This document shows positions 17,190-26,207 of a DNA stretch of 64,000 bases, piece after piece (position 1 is the stretch's first letter; every line of letters begins with the position of its first letter). The stretch is taken from NCBI GenBank assembly GCA_023412005.1, contig JAEYOE010000012.1, positions 186,001 through 250,000 on the forward strand, read 5' to 3'. The notes below the pieces were generated by a model. The model was not told where the DNA came from and did no database searches. It worked only from the letters and a program-made list of their open reading frames with translations. Source of the stretch: Bacillota bacterium. Lineage in GTDB: Bacteria > Bacillota > Clostridia > Christensenellales > SZUA-584. The translations under genes and the position numbers were made by a program.

Positions 17190-17205
17190 GTGCACTCGAG
17201 TGCAC
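17190..17205. promoter_or_regulatory. LacI-family operator O3
   Basis: GTGCACTCGAGTGCAC, a perfect 16-bp palindrome and the best of the three operators. It lies between lacI and the ABC permease gene. Confidence 0.85.
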
Positions 17206-17259
17206 GTTTTCAAGCACTATAAGACAGTAAAAAAACGAAAGGGTTTTCAGGAGGGGAAA

Positions 17260-18243
17260 ATGGAGAAAACGGTGAAGAAACGCAACACAGTCGGCGGAGT
17301 CTTCGGAAAGATTCTTCGCACGAGGGAACTGTCATTGGGGCTTCTCATCATATTGATGATTGCTGCTTTGATGACACAGACATCCAACTTTGCGACAACC
17401 GGCAACATACGTGTGCTGCTGCAGGGCATGAGTGTAGATATGATGATTGCCATACCAATGGCTATATCTCTGATTGCAGGCAATATTGACTTTTCTGTTG
17501 GTTCCGCTTTGTGCCTGACAAGCGCAGTGGCGGGGCTTGTCATGAACAGCGGGGGCTCAAGTATTGTCGGTATTACGGTCGGGCTCGTCTTGGGCGGCTT
17601 GCTCGGTTTTTTAAACGCAGTGATTATCAATAAGCTTAAGGTTACACCGTTGGTGGCGACGCTCGGCACTTGGATGGCCTATCGCGGCATTGCGCTGGTG
17701 GTTATCGGCGGTACGGTGGCCAACCTGCCTGCGGATTTTACCAACTTCGGACGTATAGAACCATTTGGGATTCCGATCACAATTATTTACATGATTGTTA
17801 TCGTGATGCTCGGCATATTGGCAATCAAATACTTAAGCTTCTTCCATAACGCTTACTATATCGGTTCAAACAAAGTATCCGCGCGTTTGGCAGGCATTAA
17901 TAATGAAAAATTCATATATGTGTCGTACACGATCACGGGTGTGATTTCCGCCTTCGCGGGCTTGGTACTCGCAGCTCGGCTCGGAAGCGCTTCGCAAAAC
18001 GCCGGTGAAGGACTGGAATTCAGGAATGTTGTGGGTCTCCTGGTCGGCGGTATCTCCATGGACGGCGGTGAAGGAACACTCATTGGGGCGGTGCTCGGCG
18101 TAATTATGATGCAGGTTGTGAATAACTCAATCGTGCTCTTGTATCTGAATCCAAGTTTCACCAAGGTGATTACGGGTGCAATTCTTGTGCTCGCAGTCGC
18201 GCTCGATCAGTTTAATAGACAGAGAAAAATGCGCGGAAAGTAA
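17260..18243 (+). CDS. Sugar ABC transporter permease
   Basis: 327-residue RbsC-type permease with multiple hydrophobic segments, the family block PMAISLIAGNIDFSVGSAL, the GSNKVSARLAGIN loop (equivalent to VGGN-x-x-AA-x-aGI) and the coupling block VGGISMDGGEG. The frame opens at an ATG inside operator O3 (17188), but the ATG at 17260 has AGGAGGGG directly upstream and is the real start. It is the first structural gene of the plus arm of the LacI regulon. Confidence 0.94.
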   Translation: MEKTVKKRNTVGGVFGKILRTRELSLGLLIILMIAALMTQTSNFATTGNIRVLLQGMSVDMMIAIPMAISLIAGNIDFSVGSALCLTSAVAGLVMNSGGSSIVGITVGLVLGGLLGFLNAVIINKLKVTPLVATLGTWMAYRGIALVVIGGTVANLPADFTNFGRIEPFGIPITIIYMIVIVMLGILAIKYLSFFHNAYYIGSNKVSARLAGINNEKFIYVSYTITGVISAFAGLVLAARLGSASQNAGEGLEFRNVVGLLVGGISMDGGEGTLIGAVLGVIMMQVVNNSIVLLYLNPSFTKVITGAILVLAVALDQFNRQRKMRGK

Positions 18244-18270
18244 ACCGCTGTTTTCAAGGAGGCAAAAGCT

Positions 18271-19767
18271 ATGGTAGAAACAGCTATTCGGTTTGAACAC
18301 GTGGGAAAAAACTTTCCGGGAGTGAAAGCACTTAATAATGTCTCGTTTGAGATTAAAAGCGGCAAGATTCACTGCATCGTCGGTGAAAACGGTGCGGGTA
18401 AATCAACGCTGATCAAGATACTGGCCGGTGTCAATTCTATTGACGAAGGATGTGCGTATCTTTTTGGCGAGCAAGTCCGCTTCCGTAGCCCGGAAGATGC
18501 CAAAAAAGCCGGAATCGGTGTGGTGCATCAGGAACTCAGCAACTTTGTACATCTTGATGTGGCCAGCAATTTGTTTTGCAATAACATGCCCAAGAAACAT
18601 GGGGGCATCGATTATAAGCGACTATACAGCAATGCGCGCAGCGCACTCGATCAATGCGGCCTTACTTACATTAATGAGCGCAGTGTGATGAAAGACATCA
18701 GCCTAGGCTCCCAACAGATGGTGGAGATTGCGCGCCTGATTAATGAAAAAACAAAGGTCGTGATATTGGATGAGCCCACCTCCGCACTGACTGAGGTTGA
18801 GGTCAATAAACTCTACGAGCTTATCGCACGAATGAAGCAGCAGGGGATTACGATTATTTATATCTCACATCGCTTGGATGAAGTGCTTGAGCTGGCTGAC
18901 AGCATCACAGTTTTGAAAGACGGCGAACACGTCACGACATTTGAGCGGGATGACAATACGACAAAAAATATGCTGGTCCGCTACATGGTTGGCCGTGATG
19001 TTGAATTTGACTATCGCCATAAAAATACTGTGACCGAAGACGTTGTGTTGGAAGTAGAATCGCTCTCTTCGGGCAAGGAACTGCAGAATGTCAGCTTTAA
19101 GCTTCGCCGCGGCGAGGTGCTTGGCATTGCCGGCCTTGAAGGCTCAGGCCGTACGGAAATTTTGGAAGCGCTTTTTGGCTGGCGGGAGAGCAACAGCGGC
19201 AGGATACTGATAGACGGAAAAGAGACCAAGATCAAGAATCCCATTGAGGCCAAAAAGCATGGGCTGGCGTATATCACAAAGGAACGAAAACTGCTGGGCT
19301 TGTTCCTTGGGCTGGATGTTAAAACAAACATAGCTGCGGCGTCACCCAAAAAATATGAGCATAAAAATATTATTCAATACAAAAGTATTGCAGATAACGC
19401 GCAGCATTATGTGGAAGCCATGCGTATAAAGTGCTCTGATCTCAAACAAAAAACCATGAATTTATCGGGTGGCAATCAGCAAAAGGTTTTGTTGTCTATG
19501 TGGCTCGCAAACGATCCTGAAATTGTATTGATTGATGAACCGACGCGCGGTGTTGATGTGGGTGCAAAAGCGGAGATTCATGCATTGCTGCGGGGTATTG
19601 TGTCAAAAGGTAAATCAGTGATCATCGTATCCTCAGAAATGCCTGAGATACTAGCCTCCTGCGACCGTGTCATGGTTATGTATGAAGGAAAACTGATGGA
19701 TGTGCTCGATAACGATGCGGATATCTCAGAAGAGCGCATCATGCAGCTCGCATCCGGTATTATTTGA
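18271..19767 (+). CDS. Sugar ABC transporter, double ATP-binding subunit
   Basis: 498-residue RbsA/MglA-type fused ATPase. First half: Walker A GENGAGKST (about residues 40-48), signature-like LGSQQMVEI, Walker B VILDEPTSAL. Second half: degenerate Walker A LEGSGRTE, signature LSGGNQQK, Walker B LIDEPTRGVDVG. Ribosome site AAGGAGG. It energises uptake through the permease encoded just upstream. Confidence 0.95.
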   Translation: MVETAIRFEHVGKNFPGVKALNNVSFEIKSGKIHCIVGENGAGKSTLIKILAGVNSIDEGCAYLFGEQVRFRSPEDAKKAGIGVVHQELSNFVHLDVASNLFCNNMPKKHGGIDYKRLYSNARSALDQCGLTYINERSVMKDISLGSQQMVEIARLINEKTKVVILDEPTSALTEVEVNKLYELIARMKQQGITIIYISHRLDEVLELADSITVLKDGEHVTTFERDDNTTKNMLVRYMVGRDVEFDYRHKNTVTEDVVLEVESLSSGKELQNVSFKLRRGEVLGIAGLEGSGRTEILEALFGWRESNSGRILIDGKETKIKNPIEAKKHGLAYITKERKLLGLFLGLDVKTNIAAASPKKYEHKNIIQYKSIADNAQHYVEAMRIKCSDLKQKTMNLSGGNQQKVLLSMWLANDPEIVLIDEPTRGVDVGAKAEIHALLRGIVSKGKSVIIVSSEMPEILASCDRVMVMYEGKLMDVLDNDADISEERIMQLASGII

Positions 19768-19816
19768 TTGGTATTCCCGGCAGGGAAGAAGATATAAAAT
19801 GAATGGAGGAATAAAA

Positions 19817-20866
19817 ATGAAGAAACTATTGATTGTTGTGCTAGCTTTGATGGTATTCTGCACGATGTTGACGGCATGTGCAGCGCCTCAGAAAGAAGAA
19901 CAGTCTGCCGAATCAGGGCAGAGTGAGCAAGCTGCAGCGCTTCCTGGTGAAGGCGAGGTATATTGTGTCATCGGTTCCTTGTTCCAGCTTGAATTCTTTG
20001 ATGCATTGAAGGCCGGTGTGTCCGATGCGGCAAAAGAAATCGGTGCAACATGGTACTACGCCGGGCCGCAGGAATTTGTTCCGGATCAAATCTCCCAGGC
20101 GATTGATCAGGCTGTAGCCAATAAAGTGACAGGTATTGTTCTGCATGGACAAGCGATGGAGACAGCAGCAGCAATTAATAATGCAATTGCAGCCGGTGTG
20201 CCTGTGATATGTGTGAACACGGATATTCCCTCTGACCGGCTGTCATTCCTGGGCTGCAACCCTTATAATGCGGGCTATGATATGGGTGTTCATATGGCGA
20301 CGCTGCTTAACGGGCAAACCGGCACAGTTTTGATCTCCACAGCCATTAGTGTGGGGCAGCCGTCTGCGCTTGACAATCTCAAAGGTGCAAAGGATGCGCT
20401 CGCAGAGGTGGCGCCAGATGTGAAGGTAGTGGAAGTAGATGACTCGGCTGACGCAAACATTGCGGCAACCAACATTGGTGCTGCCCTACAGGCCAACCCG
20501 GATGTGATCGGTATTATCGGACAGCAGGCTTACACGGCGGTTGGTGCCACCACCGCAGTGCGCGAAGCTGGCTTGACCGGCGAAATTCAGATTATCGGCC
20601 GTGACCGTGACGCTGCCACATTAGAACTAATTAAAAATGGTGAGCTTGCCGCTTCTTATGCGCAGAACTCTTATGTGGAAGGCTATATTGCGCTCAAATG
20701 GCTTAATGAATACGTAGACGGAAAATTCAAGGTCATTAACGACTATCTTGGCGGCGGCGTCAATCCTCTTCCGCCGACAGTGGACTCGGGCTCGGTTGTT
20801 ATCACCGAGAAAAATGTCGACCAATTCGAAGCAAAATATACATATGAAGTTACAGCAAAAAACTAA
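19817..20866 (+). CDS. Sugar ABC transporter substrate-binding lipoprotein
   Basis: 349-residue RbsB-like lipoprotein. The signal peptide ends at lipobox LTAC (Cys21), followed by a short Glu/Gln/Ser linker and then the two-lobe fold beginning at EVYCVIGSLFQLEF. The open frame extends upstream to 19700, but that would overlap the ATPase gene; the ATG at 19817 has GGAGG and makes a normal signal peptide. It is followed by a strong hairpin rather than a terminator. Confidence 0.95.
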   Translation: MKKLLIVVLALMVFCTMLTACAAPQKEEQSAESGQSEQAAALPGEGEVYCVIGSLFQLEFFDALKAGVSDAAKEIGATWYYAGPQEFVPDQISQAIDQAVANKVTGIVLHGQAMETAAAINNAIAAGVPVICVNTDIPSDRLSFLGCNPYNAGYDMGVHMATLLNGQTGTVLISTAISVGQPSALDNLKGAKDALAEVAPDVKVVEVDDSADANIAATNIGAALQANPDVIGIIGQQAYTAVGATTAVREAGLTGEIQIIGRDRDAATLELIKNGELAASYAQNSYVEGYIALKWLNEYVDGKFKVINDYLGGGVNPLPPTVDSGSVVITEKNVDQFEAKYTYEVTAKN

Positions 20867-20906
20867 GATCAGCTCATATCGATACTGACAAAATATTTAA
20901 TACTCA

Positions 20907-20929
20907 GCCGGAGGCTATAAGCCTCCGGC
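20907..20929 (+). promoter_or_regulatory. Intercistronic stem-loop after binding-protein gene
   Basis: A perfect 9-bp stem GCCGGAGGC/GCCTCCGGC with loop TATAA and no T-run. Its position right after the binding-protein gene and before the downstream enzymes suggests a 3' mRNA-stabilising or partial-termination element, which would give excess binding protein over the enzymes. Confidence 0.6.
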
Positions 20930-20937
20930 GGGGTATT

Positions 20938-22344
20938 ATGCAGAAAGGCAGCCAGATGAAGAAGATCGGACTACTTCCGTTTTACCTCGAACTTTATGAT
21001 GAAACTTGCGCATTCATGCGCCCTAAGATTGAAAGCTTCCGCGACACCATTTTGAAGCAATTAGAGAGCCGCGGATTAAATATGATATGTGCCCCAATTT
21101 GCAGAAAAAAAGAAGAATTTTCGGAGGCAGTTAAGGAGCTGGAGGAAGACAAAGTTTTGGCGATTATAACGCTGCACCTTTCGTATTCTCCGTCGCTTGA
21201 AAGCATTGAGGCGTTAGCGGAAACCAACTTGCCTCTGATTGTTCTGGATACCACGGAAAGCTATGCGTTTGATGCTTCCGTCAGTTCGGATGAAATTTTG
21301 TATAACCATGGTATTCACGGTGTACAGGATATATGCAATCTTTTAAAGCGTCACAATAAACCCTATGTGGTTTTTGCGGGACATTATGAGCACTCGAACG
21401 TACTGGATCGTGTGGCGGCTTATTGCCGAGGGGTACAGATTGCAGACGCTTTCCGAAATTCACGGGTCGGGCTGGTGGGGGAGCCTTTTTGCGGTATGGG
21501 AGATTTTTATGTACCGTTTGAAGACCTTGCCGAACAGTTTGGCATGGAAATTGTGATATATGATCAGAAAACAGGCAAACAGCGGATTGACGGTATATCT
21601 CAACAGGAGATCGACCGTGAGCGCAGCGTTGATGAAGACATGTTTGTTTGGGATTCATCGGTGACTGACGAACTATATGACCGCTCGGCGAAAGTATGCC
21701 TGGCCCTGCGCAAATGGGCGGATGAAGAAAAACTGACGGCTTTTTCTTTGAATTTTCTAGAGACCGAAGGGAGCAATCCGGGGCTGCCTGTTATGCCATT
21801 TACCGAATGCAGCAAGGCGATGACTCGTGGAATCGGTTATGCTGGAGAGGGAGATGTGTTAACTGCGGCACTCTGCGGAGCGGTACTGCAATTTTTCCCG
21901 GAAACGAGTTTTACAGAAATGTTCTGCCCGGATTGGAAGGGCGGCAGTGTGTTTCTTTCGCATATGGGTGAGCTAAACTACCGTGTTTGCAGCGAAAAGC
22001 CTTTACTGACTGAAAAAGATTTCCCTTTTACATCAGCAGAAAACCCGACGGTTGCTTATGCGACATTTAAGCCCGGAAAGGCTGTGCTTGCGAATCTTGC
22101 GCCTTGTGCAAACGGACGGTATACACTGATACTTGCCCCGGGTGAAATGCTTGGTGTAAACGTAGAAAATAAGATGGAACAAAGCGTAAACGGATGGTTC
22201 AAACCGCAACAGAAGCTATCTGACTTCTTGGAACTGTTTTCACAAGCAGGCGGTACACATCATTCCGTGCTGATTTATGCTGACTGTTTAACGGAAATGA
22301 CCGCCTTTGCAGCGACAATGGACTTTGATTGCGTCATTATCTGA
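20938..22344 (+). CDS. L-fucose/L-arabinose isomerase-like protein
   Basis: About 468-residue protein resembling the L-fucose/L-arabinose isomerase fold. Alternating alpha/beta N-terminal halves (IGLLPFYLELYDE, VLAIITLHLSYSPS, KPYVVFAGHYEHSN) are followed by a metal-site type segment (AFSLNFLETEG, MPFTECSKAMTRG, YAGEGDVLTAAL) and a C-terminal barrel with SVFLSHMGELN. In the family two acidic residues and a His bind Mn2+; Glu in the TECS and GEGD segments and His in LSHMGE are candidates. Two starts are possible, ATG 20938 or ATG 20956; neither has a clear ribosome site. It probably isomerises the aldose or ketose imported by the upstream transporter. Confidence 0.8.
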   Translation: MQKGSQMKKIGLLPFYLELYDETCAFMRPKIESFRDTILKQLESRGLNMICAPICRKKEEFSEAVKELEEDKVLAIITLHLSYSPSLESIEALAETNLPLIVLDTTESYAFDASVSSDEILYNHGIHGVQDICNLLKRHNKPYVVFAGHYEHSNVLDRVAAYCRGVQIADAFRNSRVGLVGEPFCGMGDFYVPFEDLAEQFGMEIVIYDQKTGKQRIDGISQQEIDRERSVDEDMFVWDSSVTDELYDRSAKVCLALRKWADEEKLTAFSLNFLETEGSNPGLPVMPFTECSKAMTRGIGYAGEGDVLTAALCGAVLQFFPETSFTEMFCPDWKGGSVFLSHMGELNYRVCSEKPLLTEKDFPFTSAENPTVAYATFKPGKAVLANLAPCANGRYTLILAPGEMLGVNVENKMEQSVNGWFKPQQKLSDFLELFSQAGGTHHSVLIYADCLTEMTAFAATMDFDCVII

Positions 22345-22437
22345 CAAGATAAATGGACGCGTAGAAATGAACGTCCGCTCACGTTTTTGGCTACACGGTT
22401 GTTAACAGATTAAGTAGAAATTTTTGAGGAGAATATC

Positions 22438-23058
22438 ATGGAATTTAAAGTTTTTCAAAAGGAACTGGAACTACAATCTAGGGGCTGGATTCCCACGTTT
22501 CACGATGTTAGCAAAGAGGTTTTGGAGATTGTCGCTGCATCGGGTATCAAAAATGGTACTTGCTGCATCGCTTCGCATCATACGACTTGCTCGGTGATGA
22601 TACAGGAATGCTCTCATGATATCGATACCTTCGATCTTGAATATCTACAGCATGATCTGCTCGATATTATGCGCAAGATGATTCCCGATTTCGCGGAGGA
22701 GCATCAGTACCGACATCCGGGTCCCATTCACGCTCAATTTGGCCGTTATGTGAATGAACCGGGCAACTATACCAGCATGAATACAGACGGACATCTGCGC
22801 AGTGTTTTCTTTGGACGCAGTGAAACCATGACCATTAAAGACGGTGTGCTGGACGGAGGAGAGTTTGCTCACATCTATTTTGTGGATTGGGACCACGTAC
22901 GCGCGCGCCATCGTCAATTGAACATTACCGTGATGGGTACAACGGATGATGTGGATGACCGCAAATGGAAAAACGGTGAGATAATCAACACACTGCGCAA
23001 ATACACCGAAGAGGAAAAGGCCTATATGCAAGAATTCGATCTGCAGCTAAAACGCTGA
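22438..23058 (+). CDS. YjbQ-family (UPF0047) protein, long form
   Basis: 206-residue member of the YjbQ family. It has the conserved blocks SHHTTCSVMIQE (His cluster), YRHPGP, TDGHLRSVFFGRSE, DGGEFAHIYFVDWD and a final VMG. The family forms trimers with a His-rich pocket, and some members have thiamine-phosphate-synthase side activity; the physiological role is unsettled. The C-terminus is about 35 residues longer than usual and charged. GAGGAGAAT precedes ATG. It stands inside a sugar catabolic operon with a second YjbQ gene two genes on, so a role on a sugar phosphate intermediate is likely but unproven. Confidence 0.88.
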   Translation: MEFKVFQKELELQSRGWIPTFHDVSKEVLEIVAASGIKNGTCCIASHHTTCSVMIQECSHDIDTFDLEYLQHDLLDIMRKMIPDFAEEHQYRHPGPIHAQFGRYVNEPGNYTSMNTDGHLRSVFFGRSETMTIKDGVLDGGEFAHIYFVDWDHVRARHRQLNITVMGTTDDVDDRKWKNGEIINTLRKYTEEEKAYMQEFDLQLKR

Positions 23059-23077
23059 CCCATTGGAAGGAAACAAA

Positions 23078-23791
23078 ATGAGCAAAGTTAAGATCAGAGT
23101 GCCGTTTTTTGAAACGAGCGTTAAGAGCTATATCTATGGCGACGCTGTATTGGAGCTGGCCAAGGCAGCTGATGCAGCAGCGATGAACTATGATGTCGAT
23201 GTGCTGTTTATATCACCGTACACTGAGATTCGCAGAATCCGGGAAAGCTGTCCGCATCTTATCATCTTGGCGCCCTACATGGATACGCTCCGCCCGGGGC
23301 GCGGTATGGCGGACATACTGCCTGAAGCCATCAAAGCAGCGGGTGCGCAAGGTGTGGTCATAAATCACTGTGAACGTCCAATGACACTAACGGCAATTAA
23401 AAGGACCATTGACCGAGCCAACGAACTTGACATGCTCTCGTTCGTATGCGCGGATACGATTGATGAGGCGAAAGCTATCGCCCAGCTGCATCCTGACATT
23501 ATTAATCCGGAACCTACCGAGCTTATTGGCAGCGGCAACGCCAGCGATATGAGCTATGTGATGGAAGCGATTAAAGCGGTCAAAGCCATCGATCCGGACA
23601 TCATGGTCGAGCAGGCGGCGGGCATCACAACGGCGCAGCAGATATATGATTTCATTATGGCTGGCTCAGAGGCGGCGGGTTCGGCAAGCGGTATATTAAA
23701 CTCGCCCGATCCTATCGCGCTGCTCGATGAAATGGTTAGCTATGTGAAGAAGGCGCGCGAGGAGCTTTTCAGGCTTGCGAGACTCAAATAA
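23078..23791 (+). CDS. Triosephosphate-isomerase family protein
   Basis: 237-residue short, archaeal-type TIM-family protein. A candidate catalytic Lys lies in the N-terminal strand (ETSVKSYIYG), the catalytic-type His is near residue 97 (INHCER), the catalytic-type Glu near 145 (NPEPTELIGSG), and the phosphate loop lies near GSASGIL. The open frame starts at a TTG at 23063; the ATG at 23078 with AAGGA is preferred. In sugar operons such proteins can be tetrulose-phosphate isomerases rather than housekeeping TpiA, so no symbol is given. It lies between the two YjbQ genes. Confidence 0.87.
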   Translation: MSKVKIRVPFFETSVKSYIYGDAVLELAKAADAAAMNYDVDVLFISPYTEIRRIRESCPHLIILAPYMDTLRPGRGMADILPEAIKAAGAQGVVINHCERPMTLTAIKRTIDRANELDMLSFVCADTIDEAKAIAQLHPDIINPEPTELIGSGNASDMSYVMEAIKAVKAIDPDIMVEQAAGITTAQQIYDFIMAGSEAAGSASGILNSPDPIALLDEMVSYVKKAREELFRLARLK

Positions 23792-23812
23792 GAGATAAAT
23801 AGGGAGATGAGT

Positions 23813-24307
23813 ATGGTATACAGAGAGGCGTTTAAAGTACTGTCCAATGATAAAATGCCCACGTTCCACAATGTCACGGAGAAAACCAGAGAAATCATCG
23901 CGCGTTCGGGAATTAAAAACGGTATTGCGGTTGTGTATTCGCATCATACAACCTGCTGCGTAATTACTCAGGAGGCTGCGTTTGATATGTCGATGACGGG
24001 GCTGGAAACGCTGCAGCAGGATTTTGTGGAAGCCTTTGAGAGCTTTATGCCAGTGTGCAGAAAAGAAGGCATGTATTTACACCCGGGCCCGAAAGCGCTC
24101 GCCTTTGCGAAAGAGCATGATGAGGATGCGCGTGGCTGTCACAACACAGACGCGCATCTGCGATCTGCGTTGGTGGGCAGAAGTGAAACCGTTGTGTTAA
24201 TTGACGGTCAGCTTGATCTTGGTGAATTCGGCTACATCTATTTCATCGATTTTGATCAGACTCGGTCGAGGGAAAGAACAGTGCAGATACAGATTATCGG
24301 AGAGTAA
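23813..24307 (+). CDS. YjbQ-family (UPF0047) protein, short form
   Basis: About 164-residue YjbQ-family protein with SHHTTCCVITQE, YLHPGPKAL, TDAHLRSALVGRSE, DLGEFGYIYFIDFD and C-terminal QIIGE. An ATG at 23807 is two codons upstream, but AGGGAG is better spaced from ATG 23813. It is more like the textbook family length than the 22.4-kb copy. The two differ widely outside the motifs, so they may form a heteromer or act on different intermediates; this is inference. Confidence 0.88.
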   Translation: MVYREAFKVLSNDKMPTFHNVTEKTREIIARSGIKNGIAVVYSHHTTCCVITQEAAFDMSMTGLETLQQDFVEAFESFMPVCRKEGMYLHPGPKALAFAKEHDEDARGCHNTDAHLRSALVGRSETVVLIDGQLDLGEFGYIYFIDFDQTRSRERTVQIQIIGE

Positions 24308-24320
24308 ACGGATCAAAAAC

Positions 24321-25007
24321 ATGGCAGATGAAGACAATAAAATAAAGAGAGCCCCTATCATTTCACCCTCCTTGCTGGCAGCGGGAGCAGATAATTATGC
24401 AGCGGTGATTGCTTGCGTAGAGCAGGCGGGTGCGCAATACCTACATATTGATGTGATGGACGGACATTTTGTGCCCAATCTATCCTTTGGCCCAAACATC
24501 GTGTCAGGAATTAGAGCGTGCAGTAGGATTTTTTTTGACGTGCATTTGATGGTGGAAGAACCGCTTAAATTTGCTGAATCTTTTATCAAAGCTGGTGCTG
24601 ACGGAATCACAATTCACCCGGAAGCAGCAGACAATCCAAATGATATTTTGTCTCTTTGCAAACAGCGCGGTGTACGGTTCGGTTTGGCACTCAAACCGGA
24701 AACGACGTTCGAATCGGTTAAACGTTATCTTCCGGATTGCGATATTCTGTTGATCATGAGCATTCAGCCGGGCTTTGGGGGACAGCCGTTTATGCCCGAA
24801 GCGTTGGAACGGATTCAGCTTGCGTTAAAGATGCGTGAAACCATGAAGGCCCATTACAAAATTAGCGTAGACGGAGGCATCAATCTTAAGACAGCAAAGC
24901 AATGCTTGCTGGCCGGTACGGATATTCTTGTGGCTGGTAGCGCGATCTTTGGAAGTAAATATCCGGCTGATGTGATTTCTGCTTTAAAAGGAGGACACAG
25001 TTTATGA
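24321..25007 (+). CDS. rpe: Ribulose-phosphate 3-epimerase family protein
   Basis: 228-residue TIM-barrel epimerase. The metal and catalytic motifs are complete: ISPSLLAA at the N-terminus, LHIDVMDGHFVPN, DVHLM, MSIQPGFGGQPFM and ISVDGGIN, with His and Asp ligands. It would interconvert ribulose-5-phosphate and xylulose-5-phosphate. Allulose-6-phosphate 3-epimerase has the same motifs and fits a hexose operon, so the substrate is not certain. The frame opens upstream in the YjbQ gene, but the ATG at 24321 gives normal length. It overlaps the next gene by 4 nt. Confidence 0.88.
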   Translation: MADEDNKIKRAPIISPSLLAAGADNYAAVIACVEQAGAQYLHIDVMDGHFVPNLSFGPNIVSGIRACSRIFFDVHLMVEEPLKFAESFIKAGADGITIHPEAADNPNDILSLCKQRGVRFGLALKPETTFESVKRYLPDCDILLIMSIQPGFGGQPFMPEALERIQLALKMRETMKAHYKISVDGGINLKTAKQCLLAGTDILVAGSAIFGSKYPADVISALKGGHSL

Positions 25008-25597
25008 ATGAACAAGGCATGGAAGTGGCAAAACAGGCATTTGAGGTTGAAGCAGAATGTTTGAGTCAGGCGTTTAGCCATATCGATAAAAACCAATTTG
25101 CTCAGGCGGTGGAAAGACTATCGGCAGCGCCGAGAATTGGGGCCAGCGGCTGCGGGCATACGGGCATTGCTTGTCAGCATTTTGCGCATTTGATGTGCTG
25201 CATTGAGCGGCCGGCTCGGTTCATTTCGCCGTCCGAAGCGGTGCATGGTGCAACGGGATATTTGCAAAACGGCGATGTGATGCTATTGGCTTCCCGCGGC
25301 GGAAAAACGGCTGAATTGATCCCCATCATACAAATATGCAGAAAAAAGGGTGTGACAGTGATTATGGTCACAGAGAATACAGATGCGCCGCTTGCGAAGC
25401 AAGCGGATATCGTACTTAAGATGTATGTGAACCGTGAAACTGACAAATACAACTGCCAGGGAACCACGAGCAATACAATGCTCAATGCCTTGTTTGATGC
25501 GCTGCAGGCTGCATTGATAGAGGAGATCGATTTTCAAAACGAACAGTTTGCTCTGGTGCATCCGGGTGGTGCTGTCGGAGAAAGACTGAACCGATAA
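25004..25597 (+). CDS. SIS-domain sugar-phosphate isomerase (KdsD/GutQ-like, no CBS domains)
   Basis: 197-residue single SIS-domain protein. It has an N-terminal helix, phosphate-binding loops ASGCGHTGIA (about residues 47-56) and ASRGGKTAEL (about 95-104), and the C-terminal HPGGAVGERL typical of arabinose-5-phosphate isomerase-type proteins. Unlike KdsD it has no CBS pair. Ribosome site AAAGGAGG lies inside the rpe end, and the two genes overlap by 4 nt. It would interconvert an aldose and ketose phosphate next to the epimerase. It is the last gene of the operon. Confidence 0.85.
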   Translation: MNEQGMEVAKQAFEVEAECLSQAFSHIDKNQFAQAVERLSAAPRIGASGCGHTGIACQHFAHLMCCIERPARFISPSEAVHGATGYLQNGDVMLLASRGGKTAELIPIIQICRKKGVTVIMVTENTDAPLAKQADIVLKMYVNRETDKYNCQGTTSNTMLNALFDALQAALIEEIDFQNEQFALVHPGGAVGERLNR

Positions 25598-25672
25598 CGA
25601 GAAACAGACGTATTCAGCATTTTGCTTTCTTCTCGTAAAACAAAACATTCAATTGATTGAGCGCGTCCCACA

Positions 25673-26207
25673 TTCTACGACGCAGAACTAACGCCTGTGT
25701 GTACGACGAAAATTCATCGCGTTCGCGCAGCGTTATCAGGATTTCAAGGACAGAAATACAGAGTTGCTCGGACTCTCAATTGACTCGAATCCTTCACATA
25801 TCGCATGGTTACTCAACATATACCAAAACACGGGGATCGAGATTCCGTTCCCGGTGATTGCGGACAGGGACATGGCGATATCCAAAATGTATGGCATGAT
25901 TCAGCCGGGCGTGAGCGGTACCGAGACGGTGCGAAATGTGTTCTACATCGACCCGAACGGCATCATCCGCGCCAAGTTGATTTACCCGTTGACCAACGGA
26001 CGCAACATCGGAGAAATACTGCGCTTACTGGATGCGCTTCAGACGACAGACCGCGATAAGGTTGCAACGCCTGCGAACTCGCGGCCCGGTTTCCCAACGA
26101 TTATCCCGACACCGCAGACGGTGGAGGGCGCAATGCAGCGGCTCGATTCGGGCGACAACTGCATGGATTGGTATCTGTGCTACAATCAGCCGAAGGAATT
26201 GACATAA
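25673..26207 (+). pseudogene. Peroxiredoxin (AhpC/1-Cys type), 5'-truncated and frameshifted
   Basis: The sequence enters the family at FYDAELTPVCTT, including the peroxidatic Cys region. One extra base at about 25709-25712 shifts the frame. It then continues as FIAFAQRYQDFKDR, ELLGLSIDSN, FPVIADRDMAISK, ETVRNVFYIDPNG to the normal C-terminus CYNQPKELT. The first 35-40 codons and the start are missing. It is the longest of three peroxiredoxin 3' fragments in this window. Confidence 0.88.
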
